64,000 nucleotides of DNA from Devosia soli (GTDB taxonomy: Bacteria; Pseudomonadota; Alphaproteobacteria; Rhizobiales; Devosiaceae). This document shows positions 54,139 through 63,174 of this stretch, piece by piece (position 1 is the first letter of the stretch; each line of letters begins with the position of its first letter). The position numbers and the translations under genes were made by a program. Below the pieces are notes generated by a model. The model saw nothing but the letters and a program-made list of their open reading frames with translations. It was not told the DNA's origin and searched no databases. The stretch lies in assembly GCF_000970455.1 (NCBI RefSeq), contig NZ_LAJG01000033.1, forward strand, positions 1-64,000. The letters are read 5' to 3'.

Positions 54139-54154
54139 TTGACGTATACGTCAA
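54139..54154. promoter_or_regulatory. Candidate MerR operator upstream of fadE (perfect 16-bp palindrome)
   Basis: TTGACGTATACGTCAA is an exact 16-bp palindrome with two ACGT motifs, like the LiuR-type consensus. It lies 120 bases before the fadE start and includes a -35-like TTGACG. It probably lets the MerR protein control the fadE-J-A operon. Confidence 0.65.
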
Positions 54155-54273
54155 TTTGATGAACTATTACGAGGACGGGCGCGATGGCACAATGCGGCCA
54201 CGACCCGATGGTTTAGCAAGGCGGACGACGCCAGGACCAACTCAGCGTCGCGCCGTCCCAGGAGGACAGTGCC

Positions 54274-56796
54274 GTGGGCCTATTGCTTTTCGTGATTGCT
54301 TTGGTCGTTTTCGCCACGTTGGCCATGCGGGAAAGTCCGCTTTGGCAGTGGGGCGTTGCGACACTGGCAATCGGGGTTGTTTCGGGGGTGGATTTTGCGC
54401 AGAGCGGCGCAAGCTTCGAACTCGGCTTCGGCAGCTGGCTGCTCATTGTCCTGGGTGTCATCCTGCTGGCGCTCAGCGTGGCGCCGATCCGCAAGGCGCT
54501 GGTGATCACGCCGGTGTTCGGAGCGGTCAAGTCCATCCTGCCGCGCGTCAGCCGCACCGAGCAGGAGGCGCTCGACGCCGGGACGGTCGGTTGGGATGCC
54601 GAATTGTTTTCCGGCCGCCCCAACTGGGACAAGCTGACTGAAATCCGTCCACTGACGCTGACGGCGGAAGAAGAGGCGTTTCTCGCTGGCCCGACGGAAA
54701 CAGCTTGCCAGATGATCGACGATTGGGACATCCGGCACAACCGCGCCGACCTCTCGCCCGAGCTTTGGCTATTCCTCCGCGAAAAAGGTTTTTTGGGCAT
54801 GCTCATCGGCAAGGAGCATGGCGGGTTGGGCTTTTCGGCGCAGGCGCAGTCGATGATTGTGTCCAAGATCGCGAGCCGTTCGGTTGCAGCGGGGATAACC
54901 GTCATGGTGCCTAATTCGCTCGGGCCGGGTGAATTGCTCGAAAAATACGGCACGCCGGCGCAGAAGGAGAAGTATCTCCATCGGCTTGCAACCGGTGTCG
55001 ATATTCCGTGTTTTGCGCTGACGGGCGTGCATTCCGGGTCGGATGCCGGCGGCATGCGCGATATTGGTATTGTTACCAAGGGCATGTGGAATGGGCAGGA
55101 GACGCTGGGCGTCAACCTGACGTTCGACAAGCGCTATATTACGCTGGCACCGATTGCGACGCTGGTCGGGCTCGCCTTCATCCTCAAGGATCCCAATAAT
55201 CTCCTCGGGCGTGGCGAGGATATCGGCATTACCCTCGCGCTTATTCCGCATGATCATCCGGGTCTCGATATCGGAAGGCGGCATTTCCCGGCGCGGCAGG
55301 CTTTCATGAACGGGCCCGTGCGTGGCAAGGATATGTTCGTGCCGATCGACTACTTGATCGGGGGCACCGATTATGCGGGGCAGGGCTGGCGCATGTTGAT
55401 GGAGTGTCTCTCCACAGGCCGCGCCATTTCGCTGCCGGCAATCGGGTCGACCTCGATCAAGGCAACGCTGCGCGCCACCTCGGCCTATGCGCGGGTGCGG
55501 CGGCAGTTCGGGATTCCGGTCGGGACCATGGAAGGCGTGGCGGAGCCGCTCGGCGAAATGGTCAAGCGCGCCTATAGTTTTGAAGCGGCGCGGCGATTGA
55601 CGGCGTCCATGGTCGATGAGGGCCAGCGCCCCGCGGTGATCGCGGGGCTGCTCAAATATACGACGACCGAAGCCATGCGCGACAGCATGGACGATGCCTT
55701 CGACATCCAGGGTGGCCGCGCTATTCAGGATGGGCCGGGCAATTATCTTTTCGGCGCCTATCAGGCACTGCCGGTGGCGATTACCGTCGAGGGCGCCAAT
55801 ATCCTGACGCGCACGCTGATGACTTTTGCGCAGGGCGTTTTGCGCGCGCATCCCTATCTGCTCAAGGAAGTTCAGGCAGCCCAGAGCAAGGATCGGCGCA
55901 AGGGCATCGATGCGTTCGATAGGGCCTTTGGCGGACATACCGCCTTTATGCTGCGCAATATCGTGGCGAGTTTTCTCCACGGGCTGACCAACGGCGCCTT
56001 TGCTTCCTCGCCTAATGATGGGCCGATGGCCGGCTGGTATCGTAAGTTGCACCGTTATTCGCAGGCCTTTGCGCTGACAGCGGACTGGACGACGGTGGTG
56101 CTGGGCGGCAAGCTTAAGGCCAAGCAGAAGATTTCGGGCCGCATGGCCGATCTTCTGGGTGACCTCTACATCATGTCGGCAACGCTGAAGCGTTTCGAGG
56201 AAGAGGGCCGGCTCGCGGAGGATCGGGATCTGGTCGATGCGATCATGCAGGATCGCATTGCCTCGATGGAAAAGACTTTCGGGGAAGTGTTCGACAATTT
56301 CCCCAATCCGGTTTTCGGCACGGCCATGCGTTTCCTCTGCTTTCCGCTCGGACGGCACGCGAAGCCCGCGGCCGATGACGTCAATTACAAGTTCGTCCGC
56401 GCGGTTCTGCGCCCCGGCGCGTTCCGCGATCGGTTGACCACAGGCATCTATGTGAGCATGGACCCAAATGATGTGACGGGCGTTCTCGAAGATGCATTGA
56501 TCAAGGTCACGGAGGCCGAGGAAATCGAAGCCCGGTTCATCAAGGCTGCCCGCCGCGGCGTCTTCGATCGCCGCCTCGATCGGGACGCTATCGCCGATGC
56601 GGTGGCGGCAGGTGTGATCAATGACAATGAAGCCGGCATCATGCGAGCGGCCGACGAAGCCACCGAGCGGGCCGTGCAGGTGGATGACTTCGAAAAGGAC
56701 GTCTTGAAAGTGACGCCGGCGCGTCTGGCGGCGGAAATGAACCTGCATGTGCGCACCGGCGCTGAACTGATCAAGAATATCGAGGAGCAAGCATGA
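54274..56796 (+). CDS. fadE: Large acyl-CoA dehydrogenase (FadE type)
   Basis: 840 residues, GTG start after AGGAGG. Two or three N-terminal membrane spans (residues about 1-75) anchor it, as in the long FadE family. The acyl-CoA dehydrogenase core spans about 150-560 (FLGMLIGKEHGGLGFSAQAQS; TGVHSGSDAGG; SRSVAAGIT). FAD-binding and C-terminal DUF1974-like region follow. Catalyses the first, alpha-beta dehydrogenation of beta-oxidation. Overlaps fadJ by 4 bases. Confidence 0.95.
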   Translation: MGLLLFVIALVVFATLAMRESPLWQWGVATLAIGVVSGVDFAQSGASFELGFGSWLLIVLGVILLALSVAPIRKALVITPVFGAVKSILPRVSRTEQEALDAGTVGWDAELFSGRPNWDKLTEIRPLTLTAEEEAFLAGPTETACQMIDDWDIRHNRADLSPELWLFLREKGFLGMLIGKEHGGLGFSAQAQSMIVSKIASRSVAAGITVMVPNSLGPGELLEKYGTPAQKEKYLHRLATGVDIPCFALTGVHSGSDAGGMRDIGIVTKGMWNGQETLGVNLTFDKRYITLAPIATLVGLAFILKDPNNLLGRGEDIGITLALIPHDHPGLDIGRRHFPARQAFMNGPVRGKDMFVPIDYLIGGTDYAGQGWRMLMECLSTGRAISLPAIGSTSIKATLRATSAYARVRRQFGIPVGTMEGVAEPLGEMVKRAYSFEAARRLTASMVDEGQRPAVIAGLLKYTTTEAMRDSMDDAFDIQGGRAIQDGPGNYLFGAYQALPVAITVEGANILTRTLMTFAQGVLRAHPYLLKEVQAAQSKDRRKGIDAFDRAFGGHTAFMLRNIVASFLHGLTNGAFASSPNDGPMAGWYRKLHRYSQAFALTADWTTVVLGGKLKAKQKISGRMADLLGDLYIMSATLKRFEEEGRLAEDRDLVDAIMQDRIASMEKTFGEVFDNFPNPVFGTAMRFLCFPLGRHAKPAADDVNYKFVRAVLRPGAFRDRLTTGIYVSMDPNDVTGVLEDALIKVTEAEEIEARFIKAARRGVFDRRLDRDAIADAVAAGVINDNEAGIMRAADEATERAVQVDDFEKDVLKVTPARLAAEMNLHVRTGAELIKNIEEQA

Positions 56797-58751
56797 TCGC
56801 GCAGGCAACCGAGACCAAGCATTGGAGCTTCCACACCGATCTCGAAAACATCGGCTGGCTGACGATCAACTCGCCCAACGGGTCCGTCAATACGCTGAGC
56901 CGGGAAGCGATCATGGAGCTTGAAACCCTGGTCGCGCGCTTCGAAGACCTTGCCAATACTCAGGAAATCGTAGGCGTCGTGCTGCTTTCAGGCAAGGATT
57001 CCGGGTTTATTGCCGGTGCCGATGTTTCCGAATTCGATGCGATGAGCGACTTTTCGGTGCTGCCGGAAGCCCTCAAGCGCACGCATGCGCTCTTTTCGCG
57101 GATCGAGAACCTGAAAGTACCGGTGGTGGCCGGCATTCATGGCTTCTGCCTCGGTGGCGGGCTCGAACTGGCACTGGCCTGTCACTATCGTATCGCGGTC
57201 AACGACGACAAAACCCGCATCGGCTTTCCCGAGGTCAATCTCGGCATTTTCCCGGGCTTTGGCGGCACGGGCCGTTCGATCCGGCAGGCCGGACCGGTCG
57301 ATGCGATGCAGATCATGCTGACGGGCAAGATGCTGCGCGCAGGACAGGCGCGGGGGCTCAATCTCGTCGACAAGCTCGTGCGGCATCGCGACATGCTGCG
57401 TTGGGAGGGGCGCAAGGCAGTGCTGCAGCATCGCAAATCCCAGCCAGCGGGATTTTTCAAGCGCGCCATGGCTGGGCCGCTCCTCCGCGACTATGTCGCC
57501 AACAAGATGCGCGAAGAGGTGGGCAAGAAGGCCAATCGTGTCAATTATCCCGCGCCCTATGCGCTGATCGAACTGTTCGAGCAGCATGGCGGGGATTGGC
57601 AATCGATGATCCGCCACGAGGTTGATGCCTTCGTGCCGCTGATGGGTTCACCGACCGCGGCCAATCTTCGGCGGGTGTTTTTCCTTTCCGAAGGGCTCAA
57701 GAAGCAGGGGCTCAAGGGCGCAAAATTTTCGCGCGTGCATGTGATCGGTGCCGGCGTCATGGGTGGCGATATTGCAGCCTGGTGCGCTTATCGCGGCATG
57801 AGCGTGACGCTTCAAGATCTCGACATGGGGCGAATCCAGCCGGCGCTCGATCGGGCGAAGAAACTCTTCCAGAAGCGCTACAAAAAGAAGCGTGAGGTCG
57901 ATGCGGCCATGCTGCGGCTGACCGCCGACCCCCAGGGCAATGGCGTGCCGCGGGCCGATGTGATCATCGAGGCTGTAGTCGAAAAGCTCGAGGTCAAGCA
58001 GTCGATCTTCAAGGGCGTTGAAGGCAAGCTCAAACCCGGTGCGATCCTTGCCACGAATACGTCATCGATCGAACTCGAACGCATTGCCGAGGCGCTGCAG
58101 GACCCGGCGCGGTTGATCGGGCTCCATTTCTTCAATCCGGTGTCGCAACTGCCGCTGGTTGAAGTGATCAAATCAAAATTCAATTCGGACGAGGCGATCG
58201 GCAAGGGCGCGAGCTTTGCGCTGGCCATCGGCAAGTCCCCGGTGGTGGTCAAGTCCGCGCCCGGTTTCCTCGTCAATCGCGTGCTCATGCCCTACATGCT
58301 GGGCGCTGTCGAACGTGTGGAGCGCGGCGAAAGCCAGGAATTGCTCGATGCTGCTGCCGTCGCCTTCGGCATGCCAATGGGGCCGATCGAGCTAATGGAT
58401 ACCGTCGGGCTCGACGTCGGCAAGTCGGTCGCGACCGAGCTTGGGCATTCTGTGCCTGACGATAGCAAGTTTGCAGGCCTGATCGCCGAGGGGAAACTCG
58501 GCCGTAAGACCGGCGAAGGCTTTTACAAATGGGAAAAGGGCAAGGCCATCAAGGGCACGACGCCTGCGCATCCTGATCTCGTCGCGCTTGGGCGTGAGCT
58601 GGTAAAACCGCTCATCGATACGACCGAGGTGGTGGTGAGCGAGGGGGTTGTAGCCACTCCCGATCTTGCCGATGTCGGCGTGATCATGGGAACAGGCTTT
58701 GCGCCGTTCCTTGGCGGGCCATTGCGCGCCCGTGCGGATGGCCGGGCATAA
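56793..58751 (+). CDS. fadJ: 3-hydroxyacyl-CoA dehydrogenase/enoyl-CoA hydratase (FadJ/FadB type)
   Basis: 652 residues, overlapping fadE by 4 bases (ATGA). N-terminal hydratase with both catalytic Glu residues (GGGLELALA; GFPEVNLG). The NAD domain VHVIGAGVMGGDIAAWCA begins near residue 312. The dehydrogenase His is in LHFFNPVSQLPLVE. Slightly shorter than the E. coli proteins (714-729). Carries out steps two and three of beta-oxidation. Confidence 0.95.
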   Translation: MIAQATETKHWSFHTDLENIGWLTINSPNGSVNTLSREAIMELETLVARFEDLANTQEIVGVVLLSGKDSGFIAGADVSEFDAMSDFSVLPEALKRTHALFSRIENLKVPVVAGIHGFCLGGGLELALACHYRIAVNDDKTRIGFPEVNLGIFPGFGGTGRSIRQAGPVDAMQIMLTGKMLRAGQARGLNLVDKLVRHRDMLRWEGRKAVLQHRKSQPAGFFKRAMAGPLLRDYVANKMREEVGKKANRVNYPAPYALIELFEQHGGDWQSMIRHEVDAFVPLMGSPTAANLRRVFFLSEGLKKQGLKGAKFSRVHVIGAGVMGGDIAAWCAYRGMSVTLQDLDMGRIQPALDRAKKLFQKRYKKKREVDAAMLRLTADPQGNGVPRADVIIEAVVEKLEVKQSIFKGVEGKLKPGAILATNTSSIELERIAEALQDPARLIGLHFFNPVSQLPLVEVIKSKFNSDEAIGKGASFALAIGKSPVVVKSAPGFLVNRVLMPYMLGAVERVERGESQELLDAAAVAFGMPMGPIELMDTVGLDVGKSVATELGHSVPDDSKFAGLIAEGKLGRKTGEGFYKWEKGKAIKGTTPAHPDLVALGRELVKPLIDTTEVVVSEGVVATPDLADVGVIMGTGFAPFLGGPLRARADGRA

Positions 58752-58765
58752 GGGGAGCGAAGAAT

Positions 58766-60052
58766 ATGACGGAACTCAAGCGCGTTGCTATCGTCGGTTC
58801 GGCCCGCATTCCCTTTGCCCGTGGCGGCACGGCCTATGCTGACGAAACCAATCTTTCCATGCTCGCGACCACTCTCGGTGGGCTCGCAGACAAATACGGT
58901 CTGCGCGGTGAAAGGGTGGACGAGGTGATCGCCGGCGCGGTGATCAACCATTCCCGCGACTTCAATATTGCCCGTGAAGCGTTGCTCGATGCGGGTTTAT
59001 CCCCGCGCACGCCAGGCACGACGATGCAGATCGCATGCGGCACAAGCTTGCAGGCGGCGCTGGTTCTGGCGGGCAAGATCGCTTCGGGGCAGATCGATAG
59101 CGGCATTGCCGCTGGCTCCGATACGGTTTCCGATAGTCCCATCGTGTTCGGTTCGAAATTCCAGCATCGGCTGCTCGACGCCAATGCGGCCAAGACGACG
59201 GGCGACAAGCTCAGGGCGTTCACCAAGGGTTTCTCTTTTGGCGAGCTGGCGCCTGTCGCGCCCTCGGTCAATGAGCCGCGGACTGGCCTGTCCATGGGGC
59301 AGCACTGCGAGTTGATGGCGCGCGAATGGGGTATTTCGCGGCGCGCTCAGGATGAGTTGGCGGTGGCAAGCCACCGCAACGCTGCAAAGGCCTATGACGA
59401 GGGTTTTCACGATGACCTCCTCGTCCAATGCGCCGGGCTCGTGCGCGACAACAACGTTCGAGCAGACAGCAATCTTGACAAGATGTCGACGCTGAAGCCG
59501 GCTTTCGACAAGTCATCGGGCCACGGTACGCTGACGGCGGCCAATTCGACACCGCTGACCGATGGCGCGGCGGGCGTGCTGCTTGCAAGCGAAGAATGGG
59601 CCAAGGCGCGAGGCCTGCCGATCCTTGCCTATCTGACGATGGGCCGGGTCGCCGGCAATGACTTCGCGCATGGCGAGGGGCTCCTGATGGCGCCGACCAT
59701 TGCGGTTTCGGAAATGCTCGAGCGGGCCGGGCTCAGCTTTGCCGACATCGACTACTTTGAACTGCACGAAGCCTTTGCCGCACAGGTGCTCTGTACCCTC
59801 AAGGCTTGGAAAGACCCTGCCTATTGCAAGGACGTGCTCGGTCGTGAGGAAGCGCTTGGGGAAATCGATCCGGCAAAGATCAACGTCAAGGGATCGAGCC
59901 TTGCCTATGGGCATCCGTTTGCAGCCACCGGCGCGCGCATCCTGGGGCTGACGGCGAAGCTGTTGTCCACTGAGACGCGGAAGCGGGCGCTGATTTCTGT
60001 GTGCACCGCGGGTGGCATGGGCGTCGCTGCGCTGGTAGAAAGCGCTTCATGA
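58766..60052 (+). CDS. fadA: Acetyl-CoA C-acyltransferase (thiolase)
   Basis: 428 residues. Nucleophile Cys91 in QIACGTSLQAAL, the His motif NVKGSSLAYGHPFAATGAR, and second Cys in SVCTAGGMGVAALVE. Cleaves 3-ketoacyl-CoA to acetyl-CoA, ending each beta-oxidation cycle; could be FadI. AAGGGGAG ribosome site. Ends in a 4-base overlap with a small membrane protein. Confidence 0.95.
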   Translation: MTELKRVAIVGSARIPFARGGTAYADETNLSMLATTLGGLADKYGLRGERVDEVIAGAVINHSRDFNIAREALLDAGLSPRTPGTTMQIACGTSLQAALVLAGKIASGQIDSGIAAGSDTVSDSPIVFGSKFQHRLLDANAAKTTGDKLRAFTKGFSFGELAPVAPSVNEPRTGLSMGQHCELMAREWGISRRAQDELAVASHRNAAKAYDEGFHDDLLVQCAGLVRDNNVRADSNLDKMSTLKPAFDKSSGHGTLTAANSTPLTDGAAGVLLASEEWAKARGLPILAYLTMGRVAGNDFAHGEGLLMAPTIAVSEMLERAGLSFADIDYFELHEAFAAQVLCTLKAWKDPAYCKDVLGREEALGEIDPAKINVKGSSLAYGHPFAATGARILGLTAKLLSTETRKRALISVCTAGGMGVAALVESAS

Positions 60053-60210
60053 GCGACAATGTCATCAAGTTCCGGCGGCCCGAGAAAAAGCCCGAGCCGC
60101 CAAAGTCCCGGCCGCCGCGTGGCCCCATGCCGAACTGGGTGCCGTTTGCCGTGCTCGTGGCTGTGGCACTGGTGATCTATGCCGTCAGCCAGGCAGGTCT
60201 TTTTAGCTAA
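60049..60210 (+). CDS. Small single-span membrane protein coupled to fadA
   Basis: 53 residues. The N-terminal half is basic and Pro-rich (FRRPEKKPEPPKSRPPRGP), then WVPFAVLVAVALVIYAVSQAG forms one membrane span near the C-terminus. Its ATG overlaps the fadA stop (ATGA), so it is co-translated with beta-oxidation enzymes. No known family; a membrane tether is one guess. Confidence 0.7.
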   Translation: MSDNVIKFRRPEKKPEPPKSRPPRGPMPNWVPFAVLVAVALVIYAVSQAGLFS

Positions 60211-60527
60211 GGCCGAGCGCTTGGCACAACACTAACCTGACGCTTCTTGCCTCCTGCGATCGCAGGGGGCGATCATTTGTGCCTTTTTGCGCAATGTCTT
60301 TGCTTCGAAACGCGCGCGTGCAGAACGTCTTGCCATGGTAGCCAAGATGTTAACAAACAGCGGGACGTTTACGCTTAGGTCAATCTTTTGCTTGTCAGTG
60401 GACGCTTTCGCGAGATACCGTCCAGCAGTCTTGGCCAAAGGGGAGATCCTTTTGAGCAAGGGTCTAACTGCATGGGCAAACATGCAGTCTAATCAATCCA
60501 AGAATTCCACAAGGAGATGGGACGAGA
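60211..60527. other. 317-bp intergenic/leader region before oppA
   Basis: No gene supported. It includes an inverted repeat ACTGCATG-GGCAAA-CATGCAGT (60467-60488) 40 bases before oppA, and a weak match to the fad-type box at 60368-60383 that I do not trust. Confidence 0.55.
60467..60488 (+). promoter_or_regulatory. Leader hairpin / palindrome upstream of oppA
   Basis: 8-bp perfect arms ACTGCATG / CATGCAGT around GGCAAA, 40 bases before the start codon. Could be an operator or an mRNA hairpin in the leader. Confidence 0.4.
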
Positions 60528-62144
60528 ATGATCTTCACCAAGGCCTTCAAGGCGATTGCGACTGCCGGCGCCATGGCGCTGATGATGTCGACGGCTGCTT
60601 CCGCCGTCACGCTGCAGCTCCACAATGGTGGTGATCCGGGCACGCTGGATCCGCATAAGGCGTCAGGTGACTGGGAAAACCGCGTCATCGGCGACTATAT
60701 TGAAGGTCTGCTGACTGAGAACGCCAAGGCAGAAGCCATTCCCGGCCAGGCCGAGAGCTGGGATATCTCCGAAGACGGTACCGTCTATACCTTCCATCTT
60801 CGTGACGGCATCCAGTGGTCGGACGGCGAACCGGTTACCGCAGGCGATTTTGTTTTCGCGTTCCAGCGTCTCTTCAACCCGGCGACGGCAGCGGATTACG
60901 CTTACCTGCAGTTCCCGATCAAGAATTCGGAAAAGATCAACTCGGGCGAAATCACCGATTTCAACGAGCTTGGCGTCAAGGCTATCGACGACAAGACCCT
61001 TGAGATCACGCTTGAAGCGCCGACCCCATTCTTCCTTGATGCGCTGACCCATTACACCGCTTACCCGGTGCCGCAGCACTTGGTTGAAAAGCTTGGCGAC
61101 GACTGGACCAAGGTCGAGAACATCGTCGGCAATGGCCCCTATCTCATCAAGGAATGGCTGCCGGGCTCCTATGTCCGTTCGGAAAAGAACCCGGACTACT
61201 ATGACGCGGCCAATGTCCAGATCGATGAAGTCTTCTACCACGTGCTCGAAGATCAGGCGGCTGCGCTCAACCGGTACCGCGCCGGCGAATTCGACATCCT
61301 GACCGATTTCCCTGCCGACCAGTATCAGTGGCTGCAGGACAACATGCCGGGCCAAGCACACGTGGTGCCGTTCCTTGGCGTTTATTACTACGTGATGAAC
61401 CAGGAAGAGGGCCAGGTGCTCTCCGACATCCGCATTCGCGAAGCGCTTTCGACAACGGTCGTGCGCGACGTGATCGGGCCCGATATCCTGGGCACTGGCG
61501 AGCTGCCGGCCTATGGCTGGGTGCCGCCGGGCACCAATAACTATGTCGACACGCCCTATCATCCGGCCTGGGCCGATACGCCCTATGAAGAGCGCGTCGA
61601 GCACGCCAAGGAGCTGATGACCGAAGCCGGCTACGGCCCGGACAATCCGCTGACCCTGCAGCTTCGCTACAACACCAACGATAACCACCAGCGCATCGCC
61701 GTGGCGATCGCCGCCATGTGGGAGCCGATCGGTGTCAAGGTCGAGCTCTTCAACGCCGAAACCGCCGTGCATTACGACGCACTGCGCGCTGGCGACTTCC
61801 AGGTCGGCCGTGCCGGCTGGCTGCTCGACTACAACGATCCGTCCAACACGCTCGATCTACTCAAGACCGGCGTAAGCCAGGACGGCACGATGAACTGGGG
61901 CAACAATTACGGCCGCTATTCCAACGCCGAATATGACGAGCTGATGAAGAAGGCTTCGACCGAGCTCGACCTCGTTGCGCGCGGCAAGCTGCTTGCCGAT
62001 GCCGAAAAGATCGCCATGGACGAATTCGCTGCGATCCCGATCTACTGGTACGTATCCAAGGACGTCGTATCGCCCAAGATCTCGGGCTTCGAGGAGAACG
62101 CCAAGAACATCTTCCGCACCCGCTGGCTGTCCAAGGCCGAGTAA
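60528..62144 (+). CDS. Peptide ABC transporter substrate-binding protein (OppA/DppA type)
   Basis: 538 residues, ATG with AAGGAG 11 bases upstream. Signal peptide FKAIATAGAMALMMSTAASA (about 24 residues). SBP family 5 features: LHNGGDPGTLDPHKASGDWEN, YTFHLRDGIQWSDGEPVTAGDFVFAFQRL (about 85-113), and NGPYLIKEW. Matches the OppA group from oligopeptide systems; family members also bind other solutes. First gene of oppABC... with a strong hairpin after it. Confidence 0.95.
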   Translation: MIFTKAFKAIATAGAMALMMSTAASAVTLQLHNGGDPGTLDPHKASGDWENRVIGDYIEGLLTENAKAEAIPGQAESWDISEDGTVYTFHLRDGIQWSDGEPVTAGDFVFAFQRLFNPATAADYAYLQFPIKNSEKINSGEITDFNELGVKAIDDKTLEITLEAPTPFFLDALTHYTAYPVPQHLVEKLGDDWTKVENIVGNGPYLIKEWLPGSYVRSEKNPDYYDAANVQIDEVFYHVLEDQAAALNRYRAGEFDILTDFPADQYQWLQDNMPGQAHVVPFLGVYYYVMNQEEGQVLSDIRIREALSTTVVRDVIGPDILGTGELPAYGWVPPGTNNYVDTPYHPAWADTPYEERVEHAKELMTEAGYGPDNPLTLQLRYNTNDNHQRIAVAIAAMWEPIGVKVELFNAETAVHYDALRAGDFQVGRAGWLLDYNDPSNTLDLLKTGVSQDGTMNWGNNYGRYSNAEYDELMKKASTELDLVARGKLLADAEKIAMDEFAAIPIYWYVSKDVVSPKISGFEENAKNIFRTRWLSKAE

Positions 62145-62160
62145 GCGAGAAAAATGAGAG

Positions 62161-62183
62161 CGTGGGGGCCAGCGGCCCCCACG
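62161..62183 (+). terminator. Strong hairpin between oppA and oppB genes (attenuator/stabiliser)
   Basis: CGTGGGGGCC-AGC-GGCCCCCACG, a perfect 10-bp stem, followed by GTTCTTTTG, 17 bases after the oppA stop. It can act as a partial terminator that lowers permease expression, or protect the oppA mRNA 3' end. Confidence 0.75.
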
Positions 62184-62250
62184 GTTCTTTTGCCGCATGC
62201 GCCTTCCGGCATTTCCGGATGAGGCGCCCCGGCCTAGGAGTTTCTAACAC

Positions 62251-63174
62251 ATGTTGGGCTATGCCTTCCGGCGCGTGCTTTCGGCTATTCCGATTGCGCT
62301 GATCGCCGTTACAGTCTGCTTTTTCATTCTGCGCCTGGCGCCGGGCGGCCCCTTCGACGGCGAGCGGGCCTTGCCCCCGACCGTGCTCGCCAATCTGCGC
62401 GCCCACTACAATCTCGATCAGCCGCTGGTCGTTCAGTATTTCATCTATGTCTGGCGCCTGATCCAGGGCGATCTCGGACCATCGATGGTGATCGACGGGT
62501 TCGACGTGGCGGACCTGATCCGCATCGGCTTTCCCTTCACGCTGACCATGGCGCTTTGCGCCTTCGTGATCGCGACGAGCATCGGCATTCTCGCCGGTAT
62601 TCTGGCTGCAGTGAACCAGAACAAGTGGCCTGACTATGTGCTCGTGCTGATCGTGATGATCGGCGTCGTCATTCCCAATTTCCTCAATGCCGCGCTGTTG
62701 CAGCTCTTGTTCGGCGTGCATCTCGGCTGGTTGCCGGCCGGTGGCTGGGTTTCGGGCTCGATCGCCCATCTCGTCCTGCCGGTGACGGTCCTTGCCTGGC
62801 CCCATGCAGCCCGCATCAGCCGGCTCATGCGCGGGTCGATGATCGAGGTTCTGGGGTCGAACTATGTGCGCACGGCGCGGGCCAAGGGTCTCGGCGAGCG
62901 TCTGGTTCTGGCGCGCCATGCCATCAAGCCTGCGCTTCTGCCGGTCGTGTCCTATCTCGGGCCAGGCCTATCCTATCTTCTGACCGGCTCGCTCGCCGTC
63001 GAGCAGATTTTCGGCCTTCCCGGTATCGGCAAGTATTTTGTCACCGCGGCGCTCAACCGCGACTATGGCATCGTGCTCGGCACGACGATCCTCTACATGT
63101 TCATCATCCTCGCCCTCAATCTCATCGTCGACCTCGTCTATGCCTGGCTCGACCCCAAGGTGAGGTACCGCTAA
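62251..63174 (+). CDS. Peptide ABC transporter permease (OppB type)
   Basis: 307 residues, six spans. The start GYAFRRVLSAIPIALIAVTVCFFILRLAPGGPF (positions 3-35) is characteristic. The EAA loop reads YVRTARAKGLGERLVLARHAIKPALLPVV near residues 206-234. Forms the channel with OppC, whose gene starts in a one-base overlap. Confidence 0.95.
   Translation: MLGYAFRRVLSAIPIALIAVTVCFFILRLAPGGPFDGERALPPTVLANLRAHYNLDQPLVVQYFIYVWRLIQGDLGPSMVIDGFDVADLIRIGFPFTLTMALCAFVIATSIGILAGILAAVNQNKWPDYVLVLIVMIGVVIPNFLNAALLQLLFGVHLGWLPAGGWVSGSIAHLVLPVTVLAWPHAARISRLMRGSMIEVLGSNYVRTARAKGLGERLVLARHAIKPALLPVVSYLGPGLSYLLTGSLAVEQIFGLPGIGKYFVTAALNRDYGIVLGTTILYMFIILALNLIVDLVYAWLDPKVRYR

Larger units (their letters stand above)
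53843..54273. other. 431-bp divergent control region between fadD and fadE
   Basis: No gene is supported here. It holds the fadD promoter, two related palindromic boxes 208 bases apart, and the fadE leader with its AGGAGG ribosome site just before the GTG start. Confidence 0.75.

Noticed and set aside
54769..56808. 679-codon minus-strand open frame across fadE
   Set aside because: It lies opposite the conserved fadE gene, is rich in Arg/His, and shows no domain.
60368..60383. TTTACGCTTAGGTCAA as a third fad-type box
   Set aside because: The ACGT core on both sides is broken and half-site symmetry is poor; probably chance.
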